Part shown: in pieces, positions 33,280 through 42,888 of the stretch
Position numbering within the stretch: position 1 is the first letter of the stretch
Layout: each line of letters starts with the position of its first letter
Origin: Synechococcus sp. ROS8604
Lineage (GTDB): Bacteria; Cyanobacteriota; Cyanobacteriia; PCC-6307; Cyanobiaceae
Assembly: GCF_014279655.1 (NCBI RefSeq)
Contig: NZ_CP047946.1
Span: 1,860,001 to 1,924,000 of the forward strand
Direction of reading: 5' to 3'
Length of the DNA: 64,000 nt
The notes under the pieces: generated by a model
Database searches by the model: none
What the model was told of the DNA's origin: nothing
What the model saw: only the letters and a program-made list of their open reading frames with translations
Translations under genes and position numbers: made by a program

Positions 33280-35133
33280 ATGGCGGGCCCTGAACAGGAA
33301 ACGGTGAGCAGCGTCGCAGCAACCACTCCAGCCCCTACCGCGCCTGTGGTTCTGCCCAAGACCAGCGACAGCGAGAACCTGCTGAAGATTCGCCACTCGA
33401 TGAGCCACGTGATGGCCATGGCGGTTCAGAAGCTGTTTCCCCAAGCCCAAGCGACCATTGGTCCCTGGACTGAAACAGGCTTTTATTACGACTTCGACAA
33501 TCCAGAACCCTTCACGGAAGCCGATCTCAAGGCGATCAAAAAGGAGATGGGAAAAATCATCGGCCGCAAGCTCCCGTTAGAGCGCATTGAAGTCAGTCGC
33601 GATGAGGCAGAACGTCGCATCAAGGCCCAAAACGAACCCTACAAACTGGAAATTCTCGAGCGCCTGGTCGAGCCAATCACGCTTTACACCCTGGGGGAAC
33701 AGTGGTGGGATCTCTGTGCTGGCCCGCATGTGGCCAACACGAGCGAACTGAATCCAAAAGCCTTTGAACTCGAAAGTGTGGCCGGTGCCTACTGGCGTGG
33801 TGACGAAACCAAGGCTCAGCTCCAACGTATTTACGGCACTGCATGGGAAACCGCCGAGCAACTGTCTGAGCACAGACGCCGCAAAGAAGAGGCACTCCGT
33901 CGGGATCACCGCCGCCTCGGCAAAGATCTCGATCTGTTCTCCATCGAAGACGAAGCGGGAGCCGGACTTGTGTTCTGGCATCCCCGGGGCGCACGCATGC
34001 GTCTGCTGATTGAAGACTTCTGGAAGCAAGCGCATTTCGAAGGGGATTACGAACTGCTGTACACGCCCCACGTCGCGGACATCAGCCTCTGGAAGACCTC
34101 AGGTCACCTCGACTTCTATGCGGAAAGCATGTTTGGCCCCATGGAGGTGGATGAGAGGCAGTACCAGCTCAAACCGATGAACTGTCCGTTCCACGTTTTG
34201 ACCTACGCCAGCAAACTGCGCAGCTACCGGGAACTCCCAATCCGATGGGCGGAACTCGGAACTGTTTACCGCTATGAGCGACCTGGGGTGATGCATGGGC
34301 TCATGCGAGTGCGTGGCTTCACGCAAGACGATGCACACGTTTTCTGCCTACCAGAACAGATCAGTGATGAGATTTTGCGCATCCTCAATCTCACAGAAAG
34401 AATTCTGTCGACATTCGATTTCAGCAACTACGAGATCAACCTTTCCACCAAACCAGACAAAGCAATAGGCGATGACGCTGTCTGGGAACTCGCCACCAAA
34501 GGCCTGATCGAAGCACTTGAGCGCAAGGGCTGGGACTACAAAATCGATGAGGGTGGCGGAGCCTTTTACGGACCCAAAATCGACCTGAAAATCGAGGATG
34601 CGATTGGGCGGATGTGGCAGTGCTCCACCATTCAGCTCGATTTCAACCTGCCTGAGCGTTTCGCCCTTGACTACATCGCTGCTGATGGCAGCAAACAGCG
34701 CCCGATCATGATTCACCGGGCCATCTTCGGGTCACTGGAACGGTTTTTCGGAATCATGACAGAAAACTATGCGGGAGATTTCCCGTTTTGGCTCGCTCCA
34801 GAACAGATCCGGCTGCTTCCCGTCACCGATGAAGTTCTGGGTTACGCGGAAGAATTGCAAACCCAGCTCAAAGCAGCTGGAATTCGCGCCAGCATTGACC
34901 GCAGTGGAGACCGCCTCGGGAAGCTGATCCGTACGGGTGAGCAGATGAAAATCCCAGTGCTCGCTGTGATTGGAGCCAAAGAAGCTGAACAGGGCGCTGC
35001 CAGCCTGCGCAGCCGCCGCGATGGTGACCTGGGTGTGATCACCAAGGAGCGTTTGATCTCAACAGCACAATCGGCAAACCAAGAACGGCAGGCATCGCTC
35101 TCTTTTGCCGGCAGTGGGAGGATCGGGGAATGA
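33280..35133 (+). CDS. thrS: Threonyl-tRNA synthetase lacking the TGS domain
   Basis: 617 residues. The N-terminal TGS domain of typical ThrRS is replaced by about 30 unstructured residues (TTPAPTAPVVLPKTS). The editing domain follows with HSMSHVMAMA and DLCAGPHVANTSEL (HxxxH and CxxxH), then class II catalytic motifs (LKPMNCPFHV, RVRGFTQDDAHVF, RPIMIHRAIFGSLERF) and the anticodon-binding domain (ASIDRSGDRLGKLIR). It should charge tRNA-Thr and edit misacylated serine. The ATG at 33280 is the only start matching the frame. The stop overlaps the next gene (ATGA). Confidence 0.96.
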   Translation: MAGPEQETVSSVAATTPAPTAPVVLPKTSDSENLLKIRHSMSHVMAMAVQKLFPQAQATIGPWTETGFYYDFDNPEPFTEADLKAIKKEMGKIIGRKLPLERIEVSRDEAERRIKAQNEPYKLEILERLVEPITLYTLGEQWWDLCAGPHVANTSELNPKAFELESVAGAYWRGDETKAQLQRIYGTAWETAEQLSEHRRRKEEALRRDHRRLGKDLDLFSIEDEAGAGLVFWHPRGARMRLLIEDFWKQAHFEGDYELLYTPHVADISLWKTSGHLDFYAESMFGPMEVDERQYQLKPMNCPFHVLTYASKLRSYRELPIRWAELGTVYRYERPGVMHGLMRVRGFTQDDAHVFCLPEQISDEILRILNLTERILSTFDFSNYEINLSTKPDKAIGDDAVWELATKGLIEALERKGWDYKIDEGGGAFYGPKIDLKIEDAIGRMWQCSTIQLDFNLPERFALDYIAADGSKQRPIMIHRAIFGSLERFFGIMTENYAGDFPFWLAPEQIRLLPVTDEVLGYAEELQTQLKAAGIRASIDRSGDRLGKLIRTGEQMKIPVLAVIGAKEAEQGAASLRSRRDGDLGVITKERLISTAQSANQERQASLSFAGSGRIGE

Positions 35134-35540
35134 GCGATCCAGCCATCACAGCTCTGGCCGACCTCATTCGATTGCGCACGGCCCCAGCGCTCAGTGCGCG
35201 CGAGCGCAAGGATCTCAAAAGCGAACTCATCGCTGCGATGCAGCCTTTCGCCTGGTTCACGGTTGGCGTCATGGCCTCCTCGTCCACGGAAGCCATGCGT
35301 TGTCTTCGCGACCTCGAACTGGCGATGGGATGGCCTGCCATGCGGCTCGAAGACGAGACGGGCATTGACAGTGGCGTTTTTCTCAAAGCCAACCAATCCA
35401 CCGGTTTCATTCGCATCCGAGATGAGGCGGGACTGGGAGAAGGCTTCTTGATCAGCGGACATCAAAGCGAGTTGGCACAAGTTGGTTCACAGTCAGGTCC
35501 GACCTGGGGGCCGCTGCCTCTGGACCTTTTTCGAGACTGA
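35130..35540 (+). CDS. DUF1824 family protein
   Basis: 136 residues. The ATG overlaps the thrS stop. Key blocks are ARERKDLKSELIAAMQPFAWF, then LRDLELAMGWPAM and GVFLKANQSTGFIRIRDEAG. It is a cyanobacterial and plastid-lineage family of unknown activity with a compact alpha/beta fold. Translation is coupled to thrS, though no functional link to aminoacylation is known. Confidence 0.82.
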   Translation: MSDPAITALADLIRLRTAPALSARERKDLKSELIAAMQPFAWFTVGVMASSSTEAMRCLRDLELAMGWPAMRLEDETGIDSGVFLKANQSTGFIRIRDEAGLGEGFLISGHQSELAQVGSQSGPTWGPLPLDLFRD

Positions 35541-35618
35541 GCGTTCCAGACACGCATCAAGACTTGTCGATTTCGAGCACAGCCATCAGCCTTGGGCTGA
35601 GATGCGCCGACAGGTCCA

Positions 35619-36692
35619 ATGCAGGCAACCACGTACCTGGCCGGGGATCTCGGTGGCACCAAAACGCTCTTAGCGATCTACAGCGATCAAAACGGCAAGC
35701 TGAAACAAGAGCATGTTCAGCGTTACGTGTCGGCGGAATGGACGTCTCTCGACTCGATGCTCAAGCACTTCCTGCAAACGCGCCCAGACACCAACGGCAC
35801 GCCTCAAACCAGTTGCTTTGCCGTCGCAGGTCCGGTTAAAAACCGAGCCGCTGAACTCACCAATTTGGGATGGAGGATCAGCCAAGAGTCGTTGCAACAA
35901 TCGGCAGGCTTGGAGCGCGTTGAGCTCGTCAACGATTTCGCCGTTCTGATCTATGGCCTGCCGCATTTCAGCGACAGTCAGCAGATCACGCTTCAAGCAG
36001 GATCAGGATTGGATTCCGAAGGCAGCCAAGCCGAGCAAGGTCCCGTCGCCATTCTTGGAGCAGGAACAGGCTTGGGGATGGCTCGGGGACTTCCGAGCAA
36101 GACAGGCTTGATTGCGTTACCCAGCGAGGGGGGCCACAGAGAGTTCGCTCCCCGTTGCAACGATGAATGGGCCCTTGTGCAATGGCTCAAGCGCGATCTC
36201 TCCCTCGAGCGAATCTCCGTGGAGAGAGTTGTCAGCGGAACCGGTTTGGGCCATGTCATGAACTGGATGCTCCAACAGGCGGAGAACGCAACGCACCCGC
36301 TTCAAGAGAAAGCCAAGGCATGGAGATACAACACACCAGACCAACCCGGCTATCACGATCTCCCCGCTTCCACATGCCAATACGCCCAAGCCGGCGACCG
36401 CATCGCGAACGCGGCGATGACGCTATGGCTCAGTGCCTACGGAGCAGCGGCCGGGGACCTGGCGCTCCAAGAATTGTGCACAGGAGGGCTCTGGATCGGA
36501 GGGGGCACAGCCGAAAAGAACCAAGATGGTTTGAAGTCCATGCCTTTCTTAACTGCCCTGCGCCAGAAAGGGCGGTTTCAGCCGTTTTTGGAAGGTTTAA
36601 CGGTGCGAGCTGTCATCGATCCGGGAGCTGGTCTGTTTAGTGCTGCCTGCAGAGCACGAGAACTGGCTGAGTCGAGTGGGACACTGACCTGA
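35619..36692 (+). CDS. glk: Glucokinase (Glk family)
   Basis: 357 residues. Phosphate-binding start TYLAGDLGGTKTLLAIYSD; sugar-site block VNDFAVLIYGLP with catalytic Asp (NDF); AILGAGTGLGMARG; ALPSEGGHREFAPR (the GGH of bacterial Glk); and WIGGGTAEKN near the C-terminus. It phosphorylates glucose with ATP. It follows DUF1824 by 78 bases and precedes thrB by 14. Confidence 0.9.
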   Translation: MQATTYLAGDLGGTKTLLAIYSDQNGKLKQEHVQRYVSAEWTSLDSMLKHFLQTRPDTNGTPQTSCFAVAGPVKNRAAELTNLGWRISQESLQQSAGLERVELVNDFAVLIYGLPHFSDSQQITLQAGSGLDSEGSQAEQGPVAILGAGTGLGMARGLPSKTGLIALPSEGGHREFAPRCNDEWALVQWLKRDLSLERISVERVVSGTGLGHVMNWMLQQAENATHPLQEKAKAWRYNTPDQPGYHDLPASTCQYAQAGDRIANAAMTLWLSAYGAAAGDLALQELCTGGLWIGGGTAEKNQDGLKSMPFLTALRQKGRFQPFLEGLTVRAVIDPGAGLFSAACRARELAESSGTLT

Positions 36693-36706
36693 GTGGAAAC
36701 GCAGGG

Positions 36707-37654
36707 ATGGCGCAGCCGCGTATCGGCCAAACAGTGGTGGTGGACGTTCCCGCTACCACCGCCAACATTGGTCCAGGATTCGACTGTCTAGGCGCTGCTC
36801 TGGATCTCAACAACCGTTTCACCATGCGTCGCATTGATGGCGATGGAGAGCGATTTGAACTGATTATCGAGGGACAGGAGGGGTCTCATCTGCGGGGAGG
36901 GCCAGACAACCTCGTGTATCGAGCCGCTCAGCGGGTCTGGCAAGCAGCCGGCCAGGAGCCCATCGCCATTGAGGCTCGCGTGCGTTTAGCCGTTCCTCCA
37001 GCCAGGGGGCTAGGCAGCAGCGCCACAGCCATCGTGGCGGGACTCGTGGGTGCCAATGCCTTGGTTGGAGAACCTCTCAGTCGAGAAAAACTACTGGAGC
37101 TCGCCATTGATATCGAAGGACACCCCGACAACGTTGTGCCTTCGCTGCTGGGAGGACTGTGCATGACAGCCAAGGCTGCATCTCAACGCTGGCGCGTGGT
37201 GCGTTGCGAATGGATGCACAGCATCAAGGCAGTCGTTGCGATCCCCGCCATTCGTCTCAGCACCAGCGAAGCGAGACGGGCCATGCCCAAATCGATCCCC
37301 ATCGGGGATGCAGTGGTCAACCTTGGCGCCCTCACCCTGCTGCTGCAGGGCCTAAGGACCGGAAACGGCGATTTGATCTCAGACGGAATGCATGATCGGT
37401 TGCATGAGCCCTATCGCTGGAAGCTCATCAAAGGCGGGCAGGAAGTGAAAGAAGCTGCGCTTGCGGCTGGAGCCTGGGGGTGTGCCATCAGCGGCGCGGG
37501 GCCGAGCATCCTGGCGCTGTGCGCAGAAGAGAGAGGGCCTGCCGTCAGTCATGCCATGGTGAAGGCTTGGGAAGCGGCGGGCGTCGCTAGTCGCGCTCCA
37601 CTGCTTAACCTTCAGACGGCTGGGAGCCACTGGCAGCCCAAAGACGCTGGGTAA
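36707..37654 (+). CDS. thrB: Homoserine kinase
   Basis: 315 residues. GHMP-kinase features: [20 protein letters not shown] at the N-terminus, the ATP loop [18 protein letters not shown], and C-terminal [18 protein letters not shown]. Catalyses ATP-dependent phosphorylation of homoserine, the step before threonine synthase. It is in the same rightward run as thrS, so the threonine biosynthesis and charging genes are neighbours. Confidence 0.96.
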   Translation: MAQPRIGQTVVVDVPATTANIGPGFDCLGAALDLNNRFTMRRIDGDGERFELIIEGQEGSHLRGGPDNLVYRAAQRVWQAAGQEPIAIEARVRLAVPPARGLGSSATAIVAGLVGANALVGEPLSREKLLELAIDIEGHPDNVVPSLLGGLCMTAKAASQRWRVVRCEWMHSIKAVVAIPAIRLSTSEARRAMPKSIPIGDAVVNLGALTLLLQGLRTGNGDLISDGMHDRLHEPYRWKLIKGGQEVKEAALAAGAWGCAISGAGPSILALCAEERGPAVSHAMVKAWEAAGVASRAPLLNLQTAGSHWQPKDAG

Positions 37655-37710
37655 AATTACTCAGCACAGCCCCTGGGGCTGATAAGTTCAATCTCAATCT
37701 TGCGAATGCC

Positions 37711-39282
37711 ATGGACGCCAATTTGCCGCTGACGGCTGCGTCCCAGGCAGCGTTCCCCTGGCTCTCGCTCATCGTTTTGCTTCCTGCAGCGATGGCTCTC
37801 TTGATGCCATTGCTCCCAGGAGACGACGCGCAGCAATCTCCTTTGCCGCGAAATCTGGCCATCGGCGTCCTCCTCGTCGATCTCGTCCTGATGCTGGTGG
37901 TCTTTAGCCGGCATTTCGACCCCAGTGATAGCAGTCTCCAGCTCGTGGAACGCGTGAGCTGGGTTCCATCGATCGGTTTGGAATGGTCCCTCGGAGCCGA
38001 TGGACTTTCAGCGCCACTGGTGGTGCTCAGCGGACTCGTCACGCTTTTATCCGTAGCCGCCAGCTGGAACGTTCAACATAAGACCAAGTTGTACTTCGGT
38101 CTTTTGCTGGTCCAAGCGTCAGCCCAAGGACTGGTCTTCCTCTCGCAGGATTTCCTGCTGTTCTTCCTCGCTTGGGAGCTGGAGCTCGTCCCTGTGTATC
38201 TCTTGATTGCGATCTGGGGCGGAAGCAATCGACAATATGCAGCCACAAAATTCATCCTCTACACCGCTGTCGCATCCCTGCTGATCCTGATAAGCGGTCT
38301 TGCCCTAGCCCTCTCTGGAGACACGTTCACGCTCAACCTGACTGAACTTGCTGCACGTTCTCCTGGTGGAACGTTTGGATTGCTTTGTTACCTCGGATTC
38401 TTGATTGGCTTTGGGGTGAAGTTACCGATGTTTCCTCTTCACACCTGGCTCCCCGACGCCCACGGAGAAGCCAATGCTCCGGTGTCGATGTTGCTCGCTG
38501 GTGTGTTGTTGAAAATGGGGGGATATGCCCTGTTGCGTTTCAACGTTCAAATGCTTCCGGAAGCGCATCTTGTTTTGGCGCCAGCACTCATCGTTCTCGG
38601 CATCGTCAACATCATTTATGGAGCGTTGAACGCCTTCGCTCAAGACAATGTCAAACGGCGCATCGCCTGCAGCTCCGTTAGCCATATGGGGTTTGTGCTG
38701 CTTGGAATCGGTGCCGTGGATGCCCTCGGTCTGAGTGGTGCCATGCTCCAGATGATCAGTCACGGACTAATTGCCGCGGCCATGTTCTTCGTGACCGGCT
38801 GTTTTTACGAACGCACAAAAACCCTGTCCATTCCCAACATGGGCGGACTTGCCAAGGTGCTGCCAATCACCTTTGCCTTTTTTCTCGCCAGCTCCCTGGC
38901 GTCCCTGGCCCTTCCAGGCATGAGCGGATTCATCAGTGAAATCACCATCTTCTTGGGCGTCACCAATCAGGAAAATTTCACCACCTTGTTCCGCGTCACC
39001 ACCGTGGCCATTGCCGCGATTGGTCTGGTGCTCACCCCGATGTATCTGCTCTCCATGTGCAGGCGCGTGTTCTTCGGGCCACGAATCCCGGCGTTTGCCT
39101 TCATTGATGACATGCGGCCTCGAGAACTGGTGATCGGGCTCACCTTGATGGTTCCCACTTTGGTGATTGGCGTTTGGCCCCGTATCGCCATGGATTTCTA
39201 CGAAGCAGCCACCGATGCTCTCGCCAGTGATCTCGGCACTCATAGCCTGGTTGCACTTACGACCCTGCTGCCGGCGGGCTGA
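37711..39282 (+). CDS. ndhD: NAD(P)H-quinone oxidoreductase chain 4
   Basis: 523 residues with about 14 membrane helices. Proton-pump residues are seen in [20 protein letters not shown] (conserved Glu), [18 protein letters not shown] and [18 protein letters not shown]. Subunit of the thylakoid NDH-1 complex in cyclic electron flow and respiration, taking electrons from ferredoxin. Sequence type fits the NdhD1/D2 (NDH-1L) class rather than the CO2-uptake forms, but this was judged by eye. The next gene starts six bases after its stop. Confidence 0.94.
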   Translation: MDANLPLTAASQAAFPWLSLIVLLPAAMALLMPLLPGDDAQQSPLPRNLAIGVLLVDLVLMLVVFSRHFDPSDSSLQLVERVSWVPSIGLEWSLGADGLSAPLVVLSGLVTLLSVAASWNVQHKTKLYFGLLLVQASAQGLVFLSQDFLLFFLAWELELVPVYLLIAIWGGSNRQYAATKFILYTAVASLLILISGLALALSGDTFTLNLTELAARSPGGTFGLLCYLGFLIGFGVKLPMFPLHTWLPDAHGEANAPVSMLLAGVLLKMGGYALLRFNVQMLPEAHLVLAPALIVLGIVNIIYGALNAFAQDNVKRRIACSSVSHMGFVLLGIGAVDALGLSGAMLQMISHGLIAAAMFFVTGCFYERTKTLSIPNMGGLAKVLPITFAFFLASSLASLALPGMSGFISEITIFLGVTNQENFTTLFRVTTVAIAAIGLVLTPMYLLSMCRRVFFGPRIPAFAFIDDMRPRELVIGLTLMVPTLVIGVWPRIAMDFYEAATDALASDLGTHSLVALTTLLPAG

Positions 39283-39287
39283 CAGCG

Positions 39288-41405
39288 ATGACCAAACCAG
39301 AACTTTTGCGCGGAAATGGCTTACCGCGCTTCGAGGCCATCGATGCATCCCAGGTAAAAGCGCATATCCCAGCCCTGATCCAGGAATTGGAAGATCAGCT
39401 GAGCACGCTGGAATCCACTCTTCAGCAACGCTTGTCTGACAACACACCGCTGAGCTGGGATGAGGTGATGACACCCCTTCACCTTCTTGGGGAACGCTTG
39501 CGCTGGAGCTGGGGGGTGGTGAGCCACCTCAACGGCGTCTGCAACAGCCCTGAGCTGCGGGAAGCCCATGCAGCGCAGCAACCCGATGTCGTGCGTTTCA
39601 GCAATCGCGCTGGGCAGAGCCAAGTCATCCATCAAGCACTGGAAAGTCTTCAACAGAACCCCAGTCATCCATTGGACTCCACCCAAACCCGGATCCTTGA
39701 TGCCGAGCTGTTGTCAATGCGCCATCGAGGAGTGGGTTTGAACGGAGCTGCACAAAAGTCCTTCAATGAAGCCAGCGAACAACTCGCTTCCCTGTCCACC
39801 CGATTCAGCAATCACGTTCTCGATGCCACCCAAGGCTGGACCCTTTTGGTGCATGACGCTGACCAACTGCAGGGCATACCAGAACGGGCCCTGCAAGCAT
39901 TGGCGGCTGCCGCCAAAGAGGCTGGAGATCAACATCGTGATGGACAAGACCCCACAGCCTTGGAAGGACCTTGGCGTCTTGGCCTCGATATGCCCCGGTA
40001 CCTCCCGGTACTGACCCATGCCGACAACCGCAATCTGAGAGAGAAGGTTTACAGGGCTCAGGTGAGTCGGGCCAGCTCCGGAGAACTCGACAACACTCCT
40101 CTCATCGAAGAAATCCTGGACCTGAGGTCCCATCAAGCAGCACGCCTCGGCTATCAAAACTGGGCTGAGAAAAGCCTGGCCTCAAAAATGGCTGACAACG
40201 TCGACGCCGTTGAAAGGCTTCTCGAAGAACTTCGCGTTGCCGCCCTGCCCGTCGCGGAACGAGAGATTGACGAATTGAGGGACTGTGCCCTTCGTCATGG
40301 CGCAACAGAAGCTGATGCTTTCAGCGCCTGGGATGTGAGCTACTGGGCGGAGAAACTTCGGCAAGAGCGATTCAATCTCAATCAAGAAGCCTTGCGTCCA
40401 TGGTTCCCACTGCCACAAGTGCTCGATGGCCTGTTCCATCTTTGCGAACGTTTGTTCTCCATTCAGATTGAAGCTGCTGATGGCGAAGCACCGATCTGGC
40501 ATCTGGATGTGCGCTTTTTCCGAGTGAGTGATCAAGAGGGAAAGCCACTCGCAGCCTTTTATCTCGATCCCTTCAGCCGACCCGCCAGCAAGCGAGGTGG
40601 AGCCTGGATGGATGAATGTCTGAACCGGTCTCGCAATGCTGAAGGTGAGATCACACACCCTGTTGCCTATCTGATTTGCAATCAGACCCCACCCGCCGGA
40701 GACATTCCAAGCCTGATGAGCTTTGAAGAGGTGAAGACCCTCTTCCATGAGTTTGGCCACGGCCTTCAACACATGCTCACCACGGTGGAACATCCCCAAG
40801 CCGCAGGCATAAACAACGTGGAATGGGACGCGGTGGAACTTCCCAGTCAGTTCATGGAGAACTGGTGCCTTGATCGCCAAACCTTGATGGGAATGGCCCG
40901 TCATTGGAAAACAGGGGAGCCATTGCCTGAAGAGGACTACAACAAACTGCGCAACAGCCGCACCTTCATGCAGGGATGCGGAACGCTCCGCCAGGTTCAT
41001 TTCGCCTTGACTGATCTACGTCTTCACAGCGTTTGGAGCCCCGAGCTTGGTCAATCCCCGCATGCCTTCAGACGGTCGATCGCAGAGAGCACAACCGTGT
41101 TGCCACCGATTCCGGAAGACCGATTCCTTTGCGCCTTTGGCCATATTTTTGCTGGTGGCTACTCCGCTGGTTACTACTCCTACAAGTGGGCAGAGGTCTT
41201 AAGCGCCGATGCTTTTGCCGCTTTTGAGGAAGTAGGACTCGATCAGGAGGAGGATATTCAAGCCACCGGTCAACGCTTCCGAAACACGGTTTTGAGCCTC
41301 GGTGGCAGTCAAAGACCAGCGGATGTCTACAAATCTTTCAGGGGGAGAACAGCCAGCACTGACGCATTAATTCGCCACTCCGGATTGGCGGTAGCCGGTC
41401 GTTGA
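39288..41405 (+). CDS. prlC: Oligopeptidase A-type M3 metallopeptidase
   Basis: 705 residues. Zinc motif VKTLFHEFGHGLQHML (HEFGH) with the downstream glutamate ligand near NNVEWDAVELPSQFMENW, and the FAGGYSAGYYSYKWAEVL segment that closes the active site. It degrades short peptides in the cytoplasm, including signal-peptide fragments. It starts right after ndhD and is followed 11 bases later by the 490 aa orphan. Confidence 0.95.
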   Translation: MTKPELLRGNGLPRFEAIDASQVKAHIPALIQELEDQLSTLESTLQQRLSDNTPLSWDEVMTPLHLLGERLRWSWGVVSHLNGVCNSPELREAHAAQQPDVVRFSNRAGQSQVIHQALESLQQNPSHPLDSTQTRILDAELLSMRHRGVGLNGAAQKSFNEASEQLASLSTRFSNHVLDATQGWTLLVHDADQLQGIPERALQALAAAAKEAGDQHRDGQDPTALEGPWRLGLDMPRYLPVLTHADNRNLREKVYRAQVSRASSGELDNTPLIEEILDLRSHQAARLGYQNWAEKSLASKMADNVDAVERLLEELRVAALPVAEREIDELRDCALRHGATEADAFSAWDVSYWAEKLRQERFNLNQEALRPWFPLPQVLDGLFHLCERLFSIQIEAADGEAPIWHLDVRFFRVSDQEGKPLAAFYLDPFSRPASKRGGAWMDECLNRSRNAEGEITHPVAYLICNQTPPAGDIPSLMSFEEVKTLFHEFGHGLQHMLTTVEHPQAAGINNVEWDAVELPSQFMENWCLDRQTLMGMARHWKTGEPLPEEDYNKLRNSRTFMQGCGTLRQVHFALTDLRLHSVWSPELGQSPHAFRRSIAESTTVLPPIPEDRFLCAFGHIFAGGYSAGYYSYKWAEVLSADAFAAFEEVGLDQEEDIQATGQRFRNTVLSLGGSQRPADVYKSFRGRTASTDALIRHSGLAVAGR

Positions 41406-41415
41406 GCTTGCAGAC

Positions 41416-42888
41416 ATGCAGCATGACCTGCTTGCGCTGAATTCCAGCTGGAACCTCTCTCAATCAGCCCATGTGCGGCTGATGTCGCTGGAAGAGGCCC
41501 TTGAGCGCGGAAGTTTGAAAAAAGGGATTAGCCGTCGAGATTTTCTTGCGTGGATCCTTAAGGACATTCAGCATCAACGCTTGCTCCCTCTGCTCGCCAT
41601 GCTTCCTCGGCGCTGGCGTCAGGAACCTGCCTCACTGCCGGAACAGCTGAGAGGTCTCGGGCTCTTGCTTGGAGAGGGCCTGATCAGTCCTCTACTCCTG
41701 GCTGCATTCGCTGACGACTTACAGCACTTGCTACCTCCGAGCAAAAGCCCAAGCCGATCAGCCCTAGATCGTTGGTGCCAGCGTTGTTGCAACGATCCTG
41801 GCCGCAGCCCATGGTCACTGCCCGATGGACTGGAAACATGGAGATCCCAAGCCACTGCATTCCTCCAGTCGCAAACCAAACCAAGCCAGGCAAAGCCTCG
41901 ATCAGGGCTAGCGGGAGTGACCTCACTCGGGGGTGAGATTGCCTGGTGTAATGAGGGACTCTCCTATCTGCAGTCCATCGAGGCCAGACATCGGAACCAG
42001 CAAATGGCGCAAGTGTTCAACGTTCTTGGAAGCAACGTTCTTGGGAGCCATCTGCTGGGTCAACAGGGAGGCAACGTCGAGATCTATCAATTCGAAGGTC
42101 AGTCATGCGGGAAGGACCTCATTCATTGCCTTCAAGCCAAAGGATGGACGTGCCAGGCGAGAGTGCGCAGCAGCGTGGCCAGCTTCGGGCTGGGAGCGAG
42201 TACACCCAGTGCTGACAGCAAGCAATGGAATCAAATCCCGCTTGCGGTTCCTTACCGAACGGGCTTGCAAGAGATCGACCAAACAGAGATCCATGCCTTG
42301 CTCCCCCACGCCTGCCTCGAGATGGAATTACAACCGCCAGAAGGTGAGGCAGTTCTGCTGCAGTACTACCAAGGCACCGAGGGTCTGAATGGCTGGGCCG
42401 CCATGAATGACTTGGATCGACCATGGCAAAATGGACGCTCCAACGGCACCGTCCGATACGGCCCAACCGTCTTTTGCGATCAACAACTTTCCGACGCCAT
42501 TGATCTCTGCGAACTGATGGGCGCCATTCACAACAGCGAGGCCAGCATGGAGAACCTCCATCTCGGCGGATACGGAGCGATTGGCTTCTGCATCGACTCC
42601 ACCGCGCTGCTGGAACAGGCGCTGACAGGGAGGACCAACCTGTTTCCACTCACGCTCGGAGGGTTATGGCGAGAACGGCTCAGCGCGCAGCTGCATCACT
42701 TACTTGAGCAGAACATGCAGCCGAATGATGATGCGGTGGATCGCTACAAACGGGCCCTAGAAGAGATGCCTCAAGACATTTATCACAATTCAGAGACCCG
42801 AAAAGATGCCAAGAGACGCCTTCTTGCGAGTCAACCGACGCAATCACCGTTCTTACTCATCCAACATCTCAACCTGAAGGGGCGCTAA
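41416..42888 (+). CDS. Unknown protein, 490 aa
   Basis: I do not recognise this protein. The N-terminal 110 residues are helical (RDFLAWILKDIQHQRLLPLL and LGEGLISPLLLAAFADDL). A Lys/Ser/Pro linker (KPSQAKPRS) precedes a second part with EIAWCNEGLSYLQSIEARH, a repeated NVLGSNVLGSHLLG, LPHACLEMELQPPEG, and a conserved-looking GWAAMNDLDRPWQ and ENLHLGGYGAIGFCIDST. Ten or so cysteines and no signal or membrane segment suggest a cytoplasmic protein. It is closely spaced after prlC (probable operon) and its end overlaps the convergent hydrolase-like gene. The C-terminal part has no obvious catalytic motif. Confidence 0.55.
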   Translation: MQHDLLALNSSWNLSQSAHVRLMSLEEALERGSLKKGISRRDFLAWILKDIQHQRLLPLLAMLPRRWRQEPASLPEQLRGLGLLLGEGLISPLLLAAFADDLQHLLPPSKSPSRSALDRWCQRCCNDPGRSPWSLPDGLETWRSQATAFLQSQTKPSQAKPRSGLAGVTSLGGEIAWCNEGLSYLQSIEARHRNQQMAQVFNVLGSNVLGSHLLGQQGGNVEIYQFEGQSCGKDLIHCLQAKGWTCQARVRSSVASFGLGASTPSADSKQWNQIPLAVPYRTGLQEIDQTEIHALLPHACLEMELQPPEGEAVLLQYYQGTEGLNGWAAMNDLDRPWQNGRSNGTVRYGPTVFCDQQLSDAIDLCELMGAIHNSEASMENLHLGGYGAIGFCIDSTALLEQALTGRTNLFPLTLGGLWRERLSAQLHHLLEQNMQPNDDAVDRYKRALEEMPQDIYHNSETRKDAKRRLLASQPTQSPFLLIQHLNLKGR

